Assembly: GCA_035536235.1 (NCBI GenBank)
Contig: DATLOQ010000004.1
Span: forward strand, 1-64,000
Direction: 5' to 3'
DNA: 64,000 bases
Source of the DNA: DATLNF01 sp035536235
GTDB taxonomy: Bacteria; Actinomycetota; Actinomycetes; BP-191
In this document: one piece after another, positions 44,712-53,329 of the stretch
How the letters are laid out: every line of letters starts with the position of its first letter
Position numbering within the stretch: the stretch's first letter is position 1
The notes under the pieces: generated by a model
The model's database searches: none
What the model saw: the letters and a program-made list of their open reading frames with translations, nothing else
What the model was told of the DNA's origin: nothing
Made by a program: the position numbers and the translations under genes

Positions 44712-46271
44712 TCAGGCCGAGTGCGGCTGAAGGGAGCCGAGGATCGCCAGCTGGTCCTCGCGAGTGGCATCTCCGGACACGGTGACCACGAGCGAGCTCC
44801 CCAGCGCCCAGACGTGCGGGGTGGTGCGGGGGCCGATGAGCAGCTGCGCCGGAGATCCGGCGAGCGCGCCAGTGGAGACGGTGAGCTCCTCGGGGTCGTC
44901 GAAGAAGCCTTCGCCGCTGGCTAGGGGGTCCGACCAGGAGCTGTCGCCGAGGCACTCCGTGCACTGCCCGGGTGCGCTGCCCGGCTCGCGCCCGTCCACG
45001 ATCGGGCCGCGCAGCCGGGTCGTCACCAAGATCCGGTCGAGTCCCCGGTGGTAGGCCAGCGACACTGCTTCCCGAGTGCGCGGGTTGAGCCCCTCGTTGC
45101 CCGTGCCCCCGGCCTTGTCGACCACGGAGATCTGGCGCAGCTCGAAGCCCTCCGGCAGCGCATCGCCGGACGGCACGAGCGGTGCGTAGCCGACCCGAGC
45201 TGGCACGCGGTCGAGGGAGTCGAGCCGCTTCCAGCCGGCGTCGAAGCGGCTGAGCTCTACGCCCGGCGGGAACTCGATCGTGAACTCTGACCGGGGGATC
45301 TCACCGCTGTTGGCGACGAGGTCGGTGAGCCGGAGCTCCCGGAAGAACTCGCCCGAAATGGTCTCGACCACCTGCACCGGATAGCCGGTCTCCTGGTCGA
45401 CGGTGATCGCCAGGTGGTCTCCGCCGCCGCCGATCTTGTTGGGCTCGACGTCAGTGTCGAGCTGCCAGGCCTCCCGTCCGTCATACGTCGTCGCGGTGAC
45501 GGTCAGCTCGGTGTCTGGCCGCCCCGAGTTTGGGGCGAGTAGTGCCCGGACGGTCGAGCCCAGCTCACGCTGCAGCACCCAGGTGGCCGGGCCCTCGTCG
45601 GGCGGACCAGGCGAGATGCCGCGGCGCTCCCCGCCGAAGTCGGGACCCGTGGGGTCGATGAAGTAGCTGCGCTCGACGCCGGTGCTGGCGTCGTACGCCA
45701 GCTCCTCCCGGCGGGTGATCCCGCTCTGCCGGAAGTCACCGTCGTCGGTGACCGCAAAGCGCGATCGCACCTCACCGTCGACGTCGCGGAAGACGAGAGT
45801 GCCGCGCAGGTTCTCCACCGAAGACAGAGCGGCCTGCACCTTCTGGGCGACCTCGACCGCCGTGGCGGGGAGCGCGACAACCGGGGGTGAGCCGCCAGGA
45901 CCGGGCGAGAGCGAAGAAGGTCCGTCCAAGTTGACGCCGACGGCGACGCCGATCACCCCCGCTGCGGCCGCGAGGACGGCGATGCGCAGCGACTGCCGCC
46001 GCCACTGCCGGCGTCGCAGCGGTACGACTGCGCCGCCGACGGCAGGCGGGGCGAACGACTCGGCCGCCGGCACCTCGGGAGCGCGGGAGGGAAAGGCGGC
46101 CCCGGCAGCTGCCTCCAGGCTCGACTCAGCCTCGAGCTTGGTCTGGAGCGAGTCGAAGAACCCGGGTGCGTGCTCCGGCGCGGGCAGGTCGCGCAACGCG
46201 GCGCCCAGCGCGTGGTCGCGGGTGGGCAGGGCGTCGAAGGTCGAGGTGTCGAAGGTCGGGTCGTCGGTCAT
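44712..46271 (-). CDS. Membrane anti-sigma-like protein with LolA/RseB-type outer domain
   Basis: 519 residues. The start overlaps the sigma stop (46268-46271), as in sigma/anti-sigma pairs. A 96-residue cytoplasmic part is followed by one transmembrane helix (about 97-114). A large extracytoplasmic domain (about 150-360) has the strand pattern of LolA/RseB-like lipid-sensing folds, and a further domain follows to the end. It could be an envelope-lipid sensor that frees the sigma factor. No zinc motif is seen in the cytoplasmic part, so the anti-sigma role rests on context. Confidence 0.7.
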   Translation of the reverse strand: MTDDPTFDTSTFDALPTRDHALGAALRDLPAPEHAPGFFDSLQTKLEAESSLEAAAGAAFPSRAPEVPAAESFAPPAVGGAVVPLRRRQWRRQSLRIAVLAAAAGVIGVAVGVNLDGPSSLSPGPGGSPPVVALPATAVEVAQKVQAALSSVENLRGTLVFRDVDGEVRSRFAVTDDGDFRQSGITRREELAYDASTGVERSYFIDPTGPDFGGERRGISPGPPDEGPATWVLQRELGSTVRALLAPNSGRPDTELTVTATTYDGREAWQLDTDVEPNKIGGGGDHLAITVDQETGYPVQVVETISGEFFRELRLTDLVANSGEIPRSEFTIEFPPGVELSRFDAGWKRLDSLDRVPARVGYAPLVPSGDALPEGFELRQISVVDKAGGTGNEGLNPRTREAVSLAYHRGLDRILVTTRLRGPIVDGREPGSAPGQCTECLGDSSWSDPLASGEGFFDDPEELTVSTGALAGSPAQLLIGPRTTPHVWALGSSLVVTVSGDATREDQLAILGSLQPHSA

Positions 46272-46858
46272 CGGAGGTCTCCAGTGGTGAGGGCGGCGCG
46301 GAGGGCGGCACGGCCGCGGCTGACCCGGGAGCCGACGGTGCCGGGAGCGACTCCGAGGACGTCGGCGGCGGCCGCGTAGTCCATGCCCTCCGCGTCGACG
46401 AGAAGCACAGCGATGCGCTGGTCGGCCGGCAGCGCGGCGAGCGCGGCAGCCAGATCGGTGCGGGAAGCGGCGACGTCGGCCGGGTCCGGCGCGGAAGAGG
46501 CAGCCTCAGCCGCGACCTCGAGCGGGTCCGCTGGGCGTCGAGCGCGAGCTCGCACCATGTCGAGGCAGACGTTGTAGGTGATGCGGTAGAGCCAGGTGCC
46601 GACGGCCGAGTCGCCGCGGAAGGCCTCCCGCGAGCGGAAGGCCTTGAGGTAGGCCTCCTGCAGAGCGTCGTCCATCAGGTGCACGTCGCCGAGCAGGCGC
46701 CAGGCGAGCGCGCGCAGCATCGGGTCGTGCTCGCGCACCATCTGCAGGAATTCGGTCGCGCCGCCGGGCGGAGCCTCGGTCGGCGGCGGTGCCACAGCAC
46801 GGGTGGTCATCATGGCGGGTTCGACGGCGGCCAAGGCCGGATCCTTCCTCTCGGTCAT
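46268..46858 (-). CDS. ECF RNA polymerase sigma factor
   Basis: 196 residues from the ATG at 46858, with GAAGGA about 9 nt upstream. Region 2 (LRALAWRLLGDVHLMDDALQEAYLKAFRSR) and region 4 (MDYAAAADVLGVAPGTVGSRVSRGRAALR) are clear. An N-terminal extension of about 35 residues rich in Ala/Pro precedes region 2. The stop is coupled to the membrane protein at 44712. Envelope-stress control is the common role for such modules. A phosphotransferase gene lies 31 nt upstream in the same orientation. Confidence 0.92.
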   Translation of the reverse strand: MTERKDPALAAVEPAMMTTRAVAPPPTEAPPGGATEFLQMVREHDPMLRALAWRLLGDVHLMDDALQEAYLKAFRSREAFRGDSAVGTWLYRITYNVCLDMVRARARRPADPLEVAAEAASSAPDPADVAASRTDLAAALAALPADQRIAVLLVDAEGMDYAAAADVLGVAPGTVGSRVSRGRAALRAALTTGDLR

Positions 46859-46889
46859 CCGTGGCGGTCCTTCGTCTCCACCCGCGTGC

Positions 46890-47774
46890 TCATCCGGACA
46901 CTGTCTCTCGAAACAGCGCCGCGGCCTCGCGGACACCCCGGTCGACGAAGCGCCGCTCGCCGGTGTCCAGCCCGTGCAGCACCTCCTCCAGCGGAAAACG
47001 CCGCCGGTAGGCGCGGGCGCGGATCCAGAAGTCGTCGTCGTCGTCGGCGTACGGCGGCAGCAGCTCGGCGACCACGGGCTCGGGCAGGTCCTCGATGAGC
47101 TGTGCTGCCTCCAGCGCCGGGTCGCCAACCTGGGCGTCGCTCCAGTCGATGACCCCGTGGAGAAGGCCGCGCGCGTCGTCGGCAAGCAGGTGACCGCGGT
47201 GGAAGTCACCGTGCAGCAGGGTGGGCGCGAAGTCCGCCGGCAGGGGCCGGCCGAGAAGGGCGCTCGCGCACGCAGCCGTGTCCCCGTCGAGCAGGGGGAG
47301 GACTTCGGCGCGAATCCGCACGGAGACTGCCTCCCGGGCTCGCCACCACGATCCCACGTCGGCGACGGGTACGCCGATGTCACGAGCCTCGCGCACCGAC
47401 ACGTCGGCGAGAGCGGCCAGCACTCCAGCGATCTGCGATCGAGCCAGCCCGCCTCGCGTCGAGCCGAACAGCTCAGCCGTCACCGGCTCGCCGGCGATGC
47501 GCCGGTAGCCCGCCCACCGGGTGCGCCCGTCGCTGAGCACGCCCTGCACCTCGATCCTGGGTACGGCGACGGCCAGGCGTGGTCGCAGCGCCGGCAGCAG
47601 GACGACCTCCATGGAGAGCTTGGTAGCGACCTGGGCCCGGCGCGGGAACCGGAAGACCCACTCGTCGCTGATCAACACGTCGAAGTCCCAGCCCGGCGAG
47701 CTCAGCTGCGCACTCGAGAGGTCGAGATCCGGTCGTCGCTGGTGGACGAGGGAGGCGGCCGTAGCCAGGTCCAT
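46890..47774 (-). CDS. Phosphotransferase family protein (aminoglycoside/macrolide kinase-like)
   Basis: 294 residues from the ATG at 47774; the frame extends further upstream but the kinase fold begins here. The catalytic loop HGDFHRGHLL has His instead of the common Asn at the metal-binding position, then VIDWSDAQVGDP gives the DFG-equivalent Asp. The N-terminal F-R-F-P-R-R region matches the nucleotide-binding lobe of macrolide 2'-phosphotransferases. Antibiotic inactivation, homoserine or other small-molecule phosphorylation are all possible. It is divergent from the M20 peptidase gene. Confidence 0.8.
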   Translation of the reverse strand: MDLATAASLVHQRRPDLDLSSAQLSSPGWDFDVLISDEWVFRFPRRAQVATKLSMEVVLLPALRPRLAVAVPRIEVQGVLSDGRTRWAGYRRIAGEPVTAELFGSTRGGLARSQIAGVLAALADVSVREARDIGVPVADVGSWWRAREAVSVRIRAEVLPLLDGDTAACASALLGRPLPADFAPTLLHGDFHRGHLLADDARGLLHGVIDWSDAQVGDPALEAAQLIEDLPEPVVAELLPPYADDDDDFWIRARAYRRRFPLEEVLHGLDTGERRFVDRGVREAAALFRETVSG

Positions 47775-47808
47775 GGGTCGAGCGTAGGGCTGGCGCGGCC
47801 GGGTTTCG

Positions 47809-47814
47809 TAAGGT
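47809..47814 (+). promoter_or_regulatory. -10 element for leaderless M20 peptidase gene
   Basis: TAAGGT matches TAnnnT and lies 7 nt before the ATG at 47822, which has no ribosome site. Transcription starting at the ATG fits the usual distance. Confidence 0.5.
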
Positions 47815-47821
47815 GACGCGC

Positions 47822-49207
47822 ATGACTGACATCCGCGACTACGTGACTCAGCACGCCGACCGGCTCTACGCCGACCTCGACGCGTGGCTGCGCATCCCCA
47901 GCATCTCCGCTGATCCTGCGCATGCCGGCGATGTGCGGGCCAGCGCCGAGTGGGCGGCCGAGGCACTGCGTCGTACCGGGTTTCCGACCGTAGAGGTGTG
48001 GGAGACCGACGACGGGGGCCACCCGGCTGTCTACGCGGAGCGACTGGTCGGGGCCGACAAGCCGACGGTGGTCGTCTACGGCCATCACGACGTGCAGCCG
48101 GTCGATCCCTTGGAGCTGTGGGAGTCGCCGCCGTTCGAGCCGACCGTCCGCGGCGATGACCTCTTCGCGCGAGGCGCAGTCGACGACAAGGGGCAGGTGC
48201 TCTTCCACCTGCTTGGGCTCGAGGCCGCGCTCGCGTCGTACGGCGAGCTCGGCATCAACCTCAAGGTGCTCGTCGAGGGGGAGGAGGAGGTCGGCTCGCC
48301 GCACTTCGCCGCCCTGCTCAAGCGGGAGCGCGAGCGGCTGCGATGCGACGTCGTCGTCGTCAGCGACACCGGGATCTTCGACAAGGACACCCCGTCGATG
48401 TGCACGGGGATGCGGGGCCTCGTCTACTCCCAGGTCGACCTCTTCGGGCCGGAGGTCGACCTCCACTCGGGGTCGTTCGGCGGAGCCGTGCCCAACCCCG
48501 CGACCGAGATAGCCCGGCTGTGCGCCGCGCTGCATGACGACGACCGGCACGTCACCCTGCCCGGCTTCTACGACCGCGTCGTTCCGCTGTCCGATCGAGA
48601 CCGTGAGCTCATGGCCGCGCTTCCGTTCGACGAGGCGGCGTGGCTGCGCGACGCGACGTCGACGGCGACCCTGGGGGAGAGCGGCTTCACCACCCTCGAG
48701 CGGGTCGGCGCCCGGCCGACCGCCGAGGTCAACGGCATCTGGGGTGGCTACACGGGCATCGGGCAGAAGACGATCATCCCGGCCGAGGCGCACGCCAAGA
48801 TCTCCTTCCGCCTGGTCGCCGACCAGGTCCCGGCGGAGGTGGAGGAGTCGTTCCGGCAGTGGGTCGCCGAGCGGGTGCCGGCTGGCTTGCGGCACGAGGT
48901 CAGGTTCATGGGCGGGGTGCGGCCGTGCCTGACGCCGCTGGACCACCCGGCTCTGCAGGCAGCCACCCGCGCCATGGAGCGGGCGTTCGGCGGTCAGATC
49001 CTCTACACCCGCGAAGGCGGCAGCGGGCCGGAGGCTGACCTGGCCGAAGTGCTCGAGGCGCCGGTGGTGTTCCTCGGCGTCGGGCTGCCTGACGACCGGA
49101 TCCACTCGCCCAACGAGAAGGTCAACCTGCCCAACTTGCTGCGGGGCGCGGAGGCGGCGGCCTACCTCTGGAAGGAGCTCGCCGACGCGGACCTCGGCCG
49201 GCCGTGA
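47822..49207 (+). CDS. M20-family dipeptidase
   Basis: 461 residues from the ATG at 47822. Metal and catalytic motifs of M20 dipeptidases are complete: YGHHDVQPVD (first His and Asp), GAVDDKGQ (bridging Asp), EGEEEVGS (catalytic and metal Glu), and later the dimerisation domain and EGGSGPEADL. It hydrolyses dipeptides or related amides in the cytoplasm. The stop overlaps the next GTG by 4 nt. It is divergent from the phosphotransferase gene. Confidence 0.92.
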   Translation: MTDIRDYVTQHADRLYADLDAWLRIPSISADPAHAGDVRASAEWAAEALRRTGFPTVEVWETDDGGHPAVYAERLVGADKPTVVVYGHHDVQPVDPLELWESPPFEPTVRGDDLFARGAVDDKGQVLFHLLGLEAALASYGELGINLKVLVEGEEEVGSPHFAALLKRERERLRCDVVVVSDTGIFDKDTPSMCTGMRGLVYSQVDLFGPEVDLHSGSFGGAVPNPATEIARLCAALHDDDRHVTLPGFYDRVVPLSDRDRELMAALPFDEAAWLRDATSTATLGESGFTTLERVGARPTAEVNGIWGGYTGIGQKTIIPAEAHAKISFRLVADQVPAEVEESFRQWVAERVPAGLRHEVRFMGGVRPCLTPLDHPALQAATRAMERAFGGQILYTREGGSGPEADLAEVLEAPVVFLGVGLPDDRIHSPNEKVNLPNLLRGAEAAAYLWKELADADLGRP

Positions 49208-49431
49208 GGGGATCGACGGTCTCGTCGATCCGCCGCGCCGGGGCGTTGGTGCTCGCAGTGTTCGCGGTGGTGGCCGGGGTCAACACGGCCTTCGTCGCGG
49301 CGTACGCAGTCGACCGCGGCCGACTCGCCGGTCCAGTAGGCCTCGCGGCCGGCGCGGGTGTCGTGATCACCGGTGCTCTGGTCTGGTCGGCCGTGCACCT
49401 CTGGAGTCGCCACGACGTGATCGAAGGCTGA
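49204..49431 (+). CDS. Small two-span membrane protein coupled to the dipeptidase
   Basis: 75 residues from the GTG at 49204, which overlaps the dipeptidase stop (GTGA). Two hydrophobic helices (about 14-35 and 43-64) with a short Arg-Gly-Arg turn between them; the tail WSRHDVIEG is soluble. No enzymatic motif. Coupling to an M20 peptidase is of uncertain meaning. Confidence 0.68.
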   Translation: MRGSTVSSIRRAGALVLAVFAVVAGVNTAFVAAYAVDRGRLAGPVGLAAGAGVVITGALVWSAVHLWSRHDVIEG

Positions 49432-49460
49432 GTACTAGGCGCCGGGTCAGCCGGATGCGG

Positions 49461-50294
49461 CTAGCGGGCCAGCTCGGGGGGGAGCTCCGTGGTCGGGTCG
49501 GTCACGGACTGCACCACCTGGCGGGCTAGGTCGTGCACCCGAGTGCCGCCGCGACGGGCTACTTTGCGCAGGATCTCGAAGGCCTCACGAGGCGGCGCAG
49601 ATACGCGTTCGGCCAGAACACCGATGGCCTGCTCGACGACGACGCGTGCAGCGAGGGCATGCTCGAGCTGGACGACGGACGCCCGCAGCCGCTCGACCTC
49701 GGACAGCTCGCCCGCGGTGCGCTCGGGCCGGCCGGTCAGCGCCAGGTCGTCGGCGAGCAGGTCCGCGAGGACCATGGCACTCGTCAGCGACGACTCGTGC
49801 TCGGTGTCGCCCACCGCCCAGCCGTGCGGCGTACGGCGGACCGAGACGGCGCCTTGCTCGGGGACTGCTGCCAGATGTGCGGCGACGATGCCGGCCAGCT
49901 CGGTGAGCACGCCGATCACGTGATCGTCGACCTCTACGCAGCCGTGGTCGACCCCGCACAGGGTGCCGATGACGTGGCCCTCGACATCGCGGATGGGCAC
50001 CCCGACGTACGACATCACGCCGAACTTGTGATGCGCCGGCGTGTCCAGGTAGGCGGGGTCCCTTCCGGCGTCCGACGTCGACGGCGCCGCCCCGTCGAGC
50101 ATCCGGCGGCAGAAGGTGGCAGAGAAGTCGATGGCGAATCCCTCGGCGATGCCCGGCCACGTCCCGGCCACCCGCTCGAAGCGATAGGCCGCCTCATCGA
50201 TCGTGCCGATGAAGACCACTTCCATGTCGAGGAGGGTTGCGGCGCACGACAGTGCGGCGTCGATCACCTCGTCATACAGGGCGGCGGCGCGCAT
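49461..50294 (-). CDS. GAF and ANTAR domain protein
   Basis: 277 residues. Residues 1-145 form a GAF-type sensor with V-G-V-P-I-R-D-x-x-G-x-V-I-G-T-L-C-G. After a linker the C-terminal 60 residues are an ANTAR helical domain (Q-A-I-G-V-L-A-E-R in the middle), which binds RNA hairpins and prevents transcription termination. It probably couples a small-molecule or redox signal to antitermination of target mRNAs. Its targets are not apparent here, although a terminator-controlled mRNA (whiB7) lies nearby. Confidence 0.88.
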   Translation of the reverse strand: MRAAALYDEVIDAALSCAATLLDMEVVFIGTIDEAAYRFERVAGTWPGIAEGFAIDFSATFCRRMLDGAAPSTSDAGRDPAYLDTPAHHKFGVMSYVGVPIRDVEGHVIGTLCGVDHGCVEVDDHVIGVLTELAGIVAAHLAAVPEQGAVSVRRTPHGWAVGDTEHESSLTSAMVLADLLADDLALTGRPERTAGELSEVERLRASVVQLEHALAARVVVEQAIGVLAERVSAPPREAFEILRKVARRGGTRVHDLARQVVQSVTDPTTELPPELAR

Positions 50295-50388
50295 GGGGGG
50301 ATCCTCTCCGGTGGGGCTGGCCCATCGTGGCGCACTCTGAGCCCAGGCGGAAGTCGGGCAGCTGCTGACGACTGTCCGCGGCCGTGGG

Positions 50389-50634
50389 CTAGGCCACGCA
50401 CGCCCGGATCTGGGCCGGTGTCGGGTTGGTCAGTGCGGTGCCGTCCGGGAAGAGCACCGTCGGGACCGTGCGGTTGCCGCCGTTGACCGTCATGACGAAG
50501 TCGGCTGCCTCCGGGTCGGTCTCGATGTTGACCTCCCGGTACGGCAGGGACTCGCCGTCCAGGAAGCGCTTGAGCCGCACGCAGTAGCCACACCACGTCG
50601 TGGTGTACATGACCAGCTCACCGTCGCGGTCCAC
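50389..50634 (-). CDS. mrx1: Mycoredoxin (glutaredoxin-like, mycothiol-dependent)
   Basis: 81 residues from a GTG. A thioredoxin fold with the active site C-G-Y-C (Cys15/Cys18) and the glutaredoxin TVP-T turn. Mycoredoxins reduce mixed disulfides between mycothiol and protein thiols. A C-terminal N-x-T-x-A-Q-I-R-A helix follows. The gene precedes, divergently, uvrD2, the order known from mycobacteria (Mrx1 = Rv3198A). This gene supports an actinobacterial host with mycothiol. Confidence 0.93.
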   Translation of the reverse strand: MDRDGELVMYTTTWCGYCVRLKRFLDGESLPYREVNIETDPEAADFVMTVNGGNRTVPTVLFPDGTALTNPTPAQIRACVA

Positions 50635-50742
50635 TCATTGGCTCCTCACAGGTCGACGTAGGGGGCAACCTCGCCTCCGCTGGATTTCATCCCCCGCTGG
50701 TCATCCGCGAACCCCTCCGTCGGCGGCGACTGGGAGACTGCT

Positions 50743-52812
50743 GTGGTGACGGCCGGCCGAATACTCGATGCCCTCGATCCTGAGCAGCGGACTGCCGTCC
50801 TGGCTCCCTGCGGTCCGGTCTGCATCGTGGCCGGCGCGGGCACCGGCAAGACCCGCACCATCACGCATCGGGTGGCCCATCTCGTGGCGACCGAGGCCGT
50901 GGCCCCGCAGCACGTGCTGTGCGTCACGTTCACGGCGAGGGCGGCTGGTGAGCTGCGCGGGCGGCTGCGAGCGCTCGCCGGTCGAGGCTCAGGGGTGGAG
51001 CGGGTGCAGGCGCGCACGTTCCACGCCGCGGCGCTGCGCCAGCTCACCTACTTCTGGCCCCGGGCCGTCGGCGGTGCGATGCCGTCGCTGCTCGACAACA
51101 AGTTCGGTCTCGTCTCGGCCGCCGCGGGACGCAGCGGCCTGCGGGTGAGCAACGCCGAGGTGCGCGATCTCATCGGAGAGATCGAGTGGGCGAAAGCTCG
51201 GATGTTCTCCGCTGAGCAGTACGCCGCTGCTGCCACGGCGGCCGGTCGGGAGTCGCCCTGGCCGGTCGAGGAGGTGGCGGCGGTCTATGCGGCGTACGAG
51301 GACGCAAAGAGCCGCAACGGCCTGCACGACTTCGACGACCTGCTGCTGCTCACCGCAGGTGTGATCGAGACGCACGAGGACATCGCTGACGAGGTCCACG
51401 CGCGCTATCGGCACCTCGTCGTCGACGAGTACCAGGACGTCAACCCGCTGCAGCAGCGCCTGCTCGACGCCTGGCTCGGCGGACGAGACGACCTCTGCGT
51501 GGTCGGCGACGACGACCAGACGATCTACTCGTTCACCGGCGCCGACCGCGGACACCTGCTCCAGTTTCCCCGGCGCTTCCCGGGCGCCACCGTCGTACGC
51601 CTGGTGCGGGACTACCGATCGACTCCCCAGGTCGTCGAGCTGGCCAACCGGGTGATCGCCGGCGACACCACGCGTCGCGGCCCGGCGAAGACCCTCGTCG
51701 CCCAGCAGCCAGCTGGCCCCGCACCGCTTTTCGCCGAGCACGGCTCCGAGCCGGAGGAGGCCCGGTGGGTGACCGCCCAGGTGAGGGCGCTGGTCGATGC
51801 CGGCACACCGCTGTCCGAGGTCGCCGTGCTCTACCGCGTCAACGCGCAGTCGCAGGCCTACGAGGCCGCGCTGGCGGCTGCGGGCGTGCCCTACCTCGTC
51901 CGCGGCGGGGAGCGCTTCTTCGAGCGGCGCGAGGTGCGCGAGGCGGTGGCCGCCCTGCGGGGAGCAGCGCGGGTCGATGAGCCGGAGCCGCTGCTGCAGC
52001 GCGTGCATGCGGCACTGAAGGAGCGTCTTGACTGGCGGCCCGACGGGGCGCCGTCCGGCGCCGGTGCTGCCCGGGACCGTTGGGATGCCCTCGCCGCGAT
52101 CGTCGGCATCGCTGCGGATCTCGCCAACGGCGACCCCACGGCCGGCCTCGCGGTCTTCGTCGCGGAGCTCGACCAGCGCATCGCTGACCAGCACGCGCCG
52201 GCGGTCGCCGGGGTCACCTTGGCGTCGTTGCACGCGGCCAAGGGCCTGGAGTGGGACGCAGTGTTCCTGGTCGGTTTGGCGGACGGCACCATGCCGATCC
52301 AGCACGCGACAACCCCGGAGCAGGTCGCCGAGGAGCGCCGGCTGCTGTACGTCGGCATCACGCGGGCCCGTCGGCATCTCGGCCTGAGCTGGGCGCTGGC
52401 CCGGGCGGAGGGCGGTCGCCGCACCCGTTCGCGCAGCCGATTCCTGGACGGGCTGGCCGGCGCGCCGGAGCGCGTGGTGGCAGAGCGCAGCGGGCGACCT
52501 CGTCGCACGGTCGCCCAGTGCCGAGTCTGCAGTGCTCCGCTGCGGGACGCGGCTGCGCGACATCTGCGCCGGTGCGCCGACTGCCCGGCCACGATGGACG
52601 AGGCGCTGTTCGAACGACTGCGGGACTGGCGCAAGGGTCGAGCCGGCGAGCTCGGGCAGCCGGCGTACTGCGTGTTCACCGACCTGACGCTGACGGCCAT
52701 CGCGGAGGGGCGACCGACCTCAGTGGACGAGCTGGCCGCGATACCCGGGGTCGGGCCGACCAAGCTGGACAAGTTCGGCCAAGAAGTCCTGGCTTTGGTC
52801 TCGAATGAATAA
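50743..52812 (+). CDS. uvrD2: UvrD2: ATP-dependent DNA helicase with zinc site and HRDC domain
   Basis: 689 residues from a GTG (a second GTG follows immediately). Walker A GAGTGKT at 31-37, later DEYQD and the LHAAKGLEW motif give an SF1A helicase. The C-terminus has a four-cysteine zinc clamp (Cys593, Cys596, Cys611, Cys614) and then an HRDC domain (about 620-685), as reported for mycobacterial UvrD2. This distinguishes it from UvrD1 and from the AdnAB motors. It acts in DNA repair. It is followed by the whiB7 leader promoter after 27 nt, so whiB7 is separately controlled. Confidence 0.94.
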   Translation: MVTAGRILDALDPEQRTAVLAPCGPVCIVAGAGTGKTRTITHRVAHLVATEAVAPQHVLCVTFTARAAGELRGRLRALAGRGSGVERVQARTFHAAALRQLTYFWPRAVGGAMPSLLDNKFGLVSAAAGRSGLRVSNAEVRDLIGEIEWAKARMFSAEQYAAAATAAGRESPWPVEEVAAVYAAYEDAKSRNGLHDFDDLLLLTAGVIETHEDIADEVHARYRHLVVDEYQDVNPLQQRLLDAWLGGRDDLCVVGDDDQTIYSFTGADRGHLLQFPRRFPGATVVRLVRDYRSTPQVVELANRVIAGDTTRRGPAKTLVAQQPAGPAPLFAEHGSEPEEARWVTAQVRALVDAGTPLSEVAVLYRVNAQSQAYEAALAAAGVPYLVRGGERFFERREVREAVAALRGAARVDEPEPLLQRVHAALKERLDWRPDGAPSGAGAARDRWDALAAIVGIAADLANGDPTAGLAVFVAELDQRIADQHAPAVAGVTLASLHAAKGLEWDAVFLVGLADGTMPIQHATTPEQVAEERRLLYVGITRARRHLGLSWALARAEGGRRTRSRSRFLDGLAGAPERVVAERSGRPRRTVAQCRVCSAPLRDAAARHLRRCADCPATMDEALFERLRDWRKGRAGELGQPAYCVFTDLTLTAIAEGRPTSVDELAAIPGVGPTKLDKFGQEVLALVSNE

Positions 52813-52838
52813 AAACTGTCGGCTACGCGATAAATCAC

Positions 52839-52867
52839 TTGCGGCTTTCCGGCGGGGCCCCTAACCT
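52839..52867 (+). promoter_or_regulatory. whiB7 promoter
   Basis: -35 TTGCGG at 52839-52844 and -10 TAACCT at 52862-52867, with an ideal 17-nt spacer. The 8 bases directly upstream of the -35 (ATAAATCA at 52830-52837) are AT-rich in a sequence otherwise near 70 percent GC. WhiB7 activates promoters by placing its AT-hook on such a patch next to the -35 while bound to sigma A, so this looks self-activated. Transcription should start near 52874, giving a leader of about 450 nt. Confidence 0.7.
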
Positions 52868-52947
52868 CGCGCCAGCGCTGGCCGAGTGGTCAGACCGGGT
52901 CGGCTGCCAACGACTCGACAAGAGCTAGTCCGGAAGGGAGGTGCCCC

Positions 52948-53190
52948 ATGCGCAGGACCTACGTCGATACCGCGGCCGCCATCGGTCGTGGGCTTCGTGC
53001 TGCTCTCTCGCTGGGTTGCCTCTCGAACGAGAGCGCTCGCACCCGCACGCTCTCGCCCACGACCCTGCACCCGGCCGCCGATGTCGCGGCCATCCCGGCG
53101 ACGACCGGTTTCGCGTTTGCCGTCACGGGCGCGAATGCCATGAAGCGCACGGGGACCCATCCGCCTCAAGAGCTGGCGGCTCTGCTCTGA
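52948..53190 (+). CDS. whiB7 leader upstream ORF
   Basis: 80 codons from an ATG with a near-perfect AAGGGAGG at 52934-52941, spacing 6, so it is efficiently translated. The peptide has no recognisable domain and is rich in Ala, Arg and Thr, with a single Cys. The stop at 53188-53190 lies 11 nt before a candidate antiterminator and 22 nt before the terminator. Its role is probably to sense ribosome stalling by antibiotics or amino acid starvation, controlling termination, as known in outline for whiB7 leaders. The peptide itself may not be functional. Confidence 0.65.
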   Translation: MRRTYVDTAAAIGRGLRAALSLGCLSNESARTRTLSPTTLHPAADVAAIPATTGFAFAVTGANAMKRTGTHPPQELAALL

Positions 53191-53200
53191 CAGAGCATTG

Positions 53201-53220
53201 CCACCGCCTTGAGGCCGTGG
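53201..53220 (+). promoter_or_regulatory. Candidate antiterminator hairpin in the whiB7 leader
   Basis: CCACCGCC at 53201-53208 pairs with GGCCGTGG at 53213-53220 (7 pairs and one C-C mismatch), with a TTGA loop. The right arm is the same stretch as the left arm of the terminator, so the two structures exclude each other. A ribosome resting at the upstream ORF stop would cover the left arm. Confidence 0.55.
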
Positions 53221-53254
53221 ATCCCTTACCGGGATCCACGGCCTTTCTGTTTGT
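53212..53254 (+). terminator. Intrinsic terminator inside the whiB7 leader
   Basis: Bases 53212-53225 pair perfectly with 53231-53244 (14 bp, AGGCCGTGGATCCC), with a 5-nt loop. TTTCTGTTTGT follows at 53244-53254. This is the strongest intrinsic terminator in the window and it stands 75 nt before the whiB7 start, so whiB7 can only be expressed when it is bypassed. Confidence 0.9.
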
Positions 53255-53329
53255 CCGGCCCATTCGCCCTCCATCCCATCCACTCCGATCCGCAATCTGC
53301 ATTCCATCGCTGCCTGAGGGGTGAACGAC

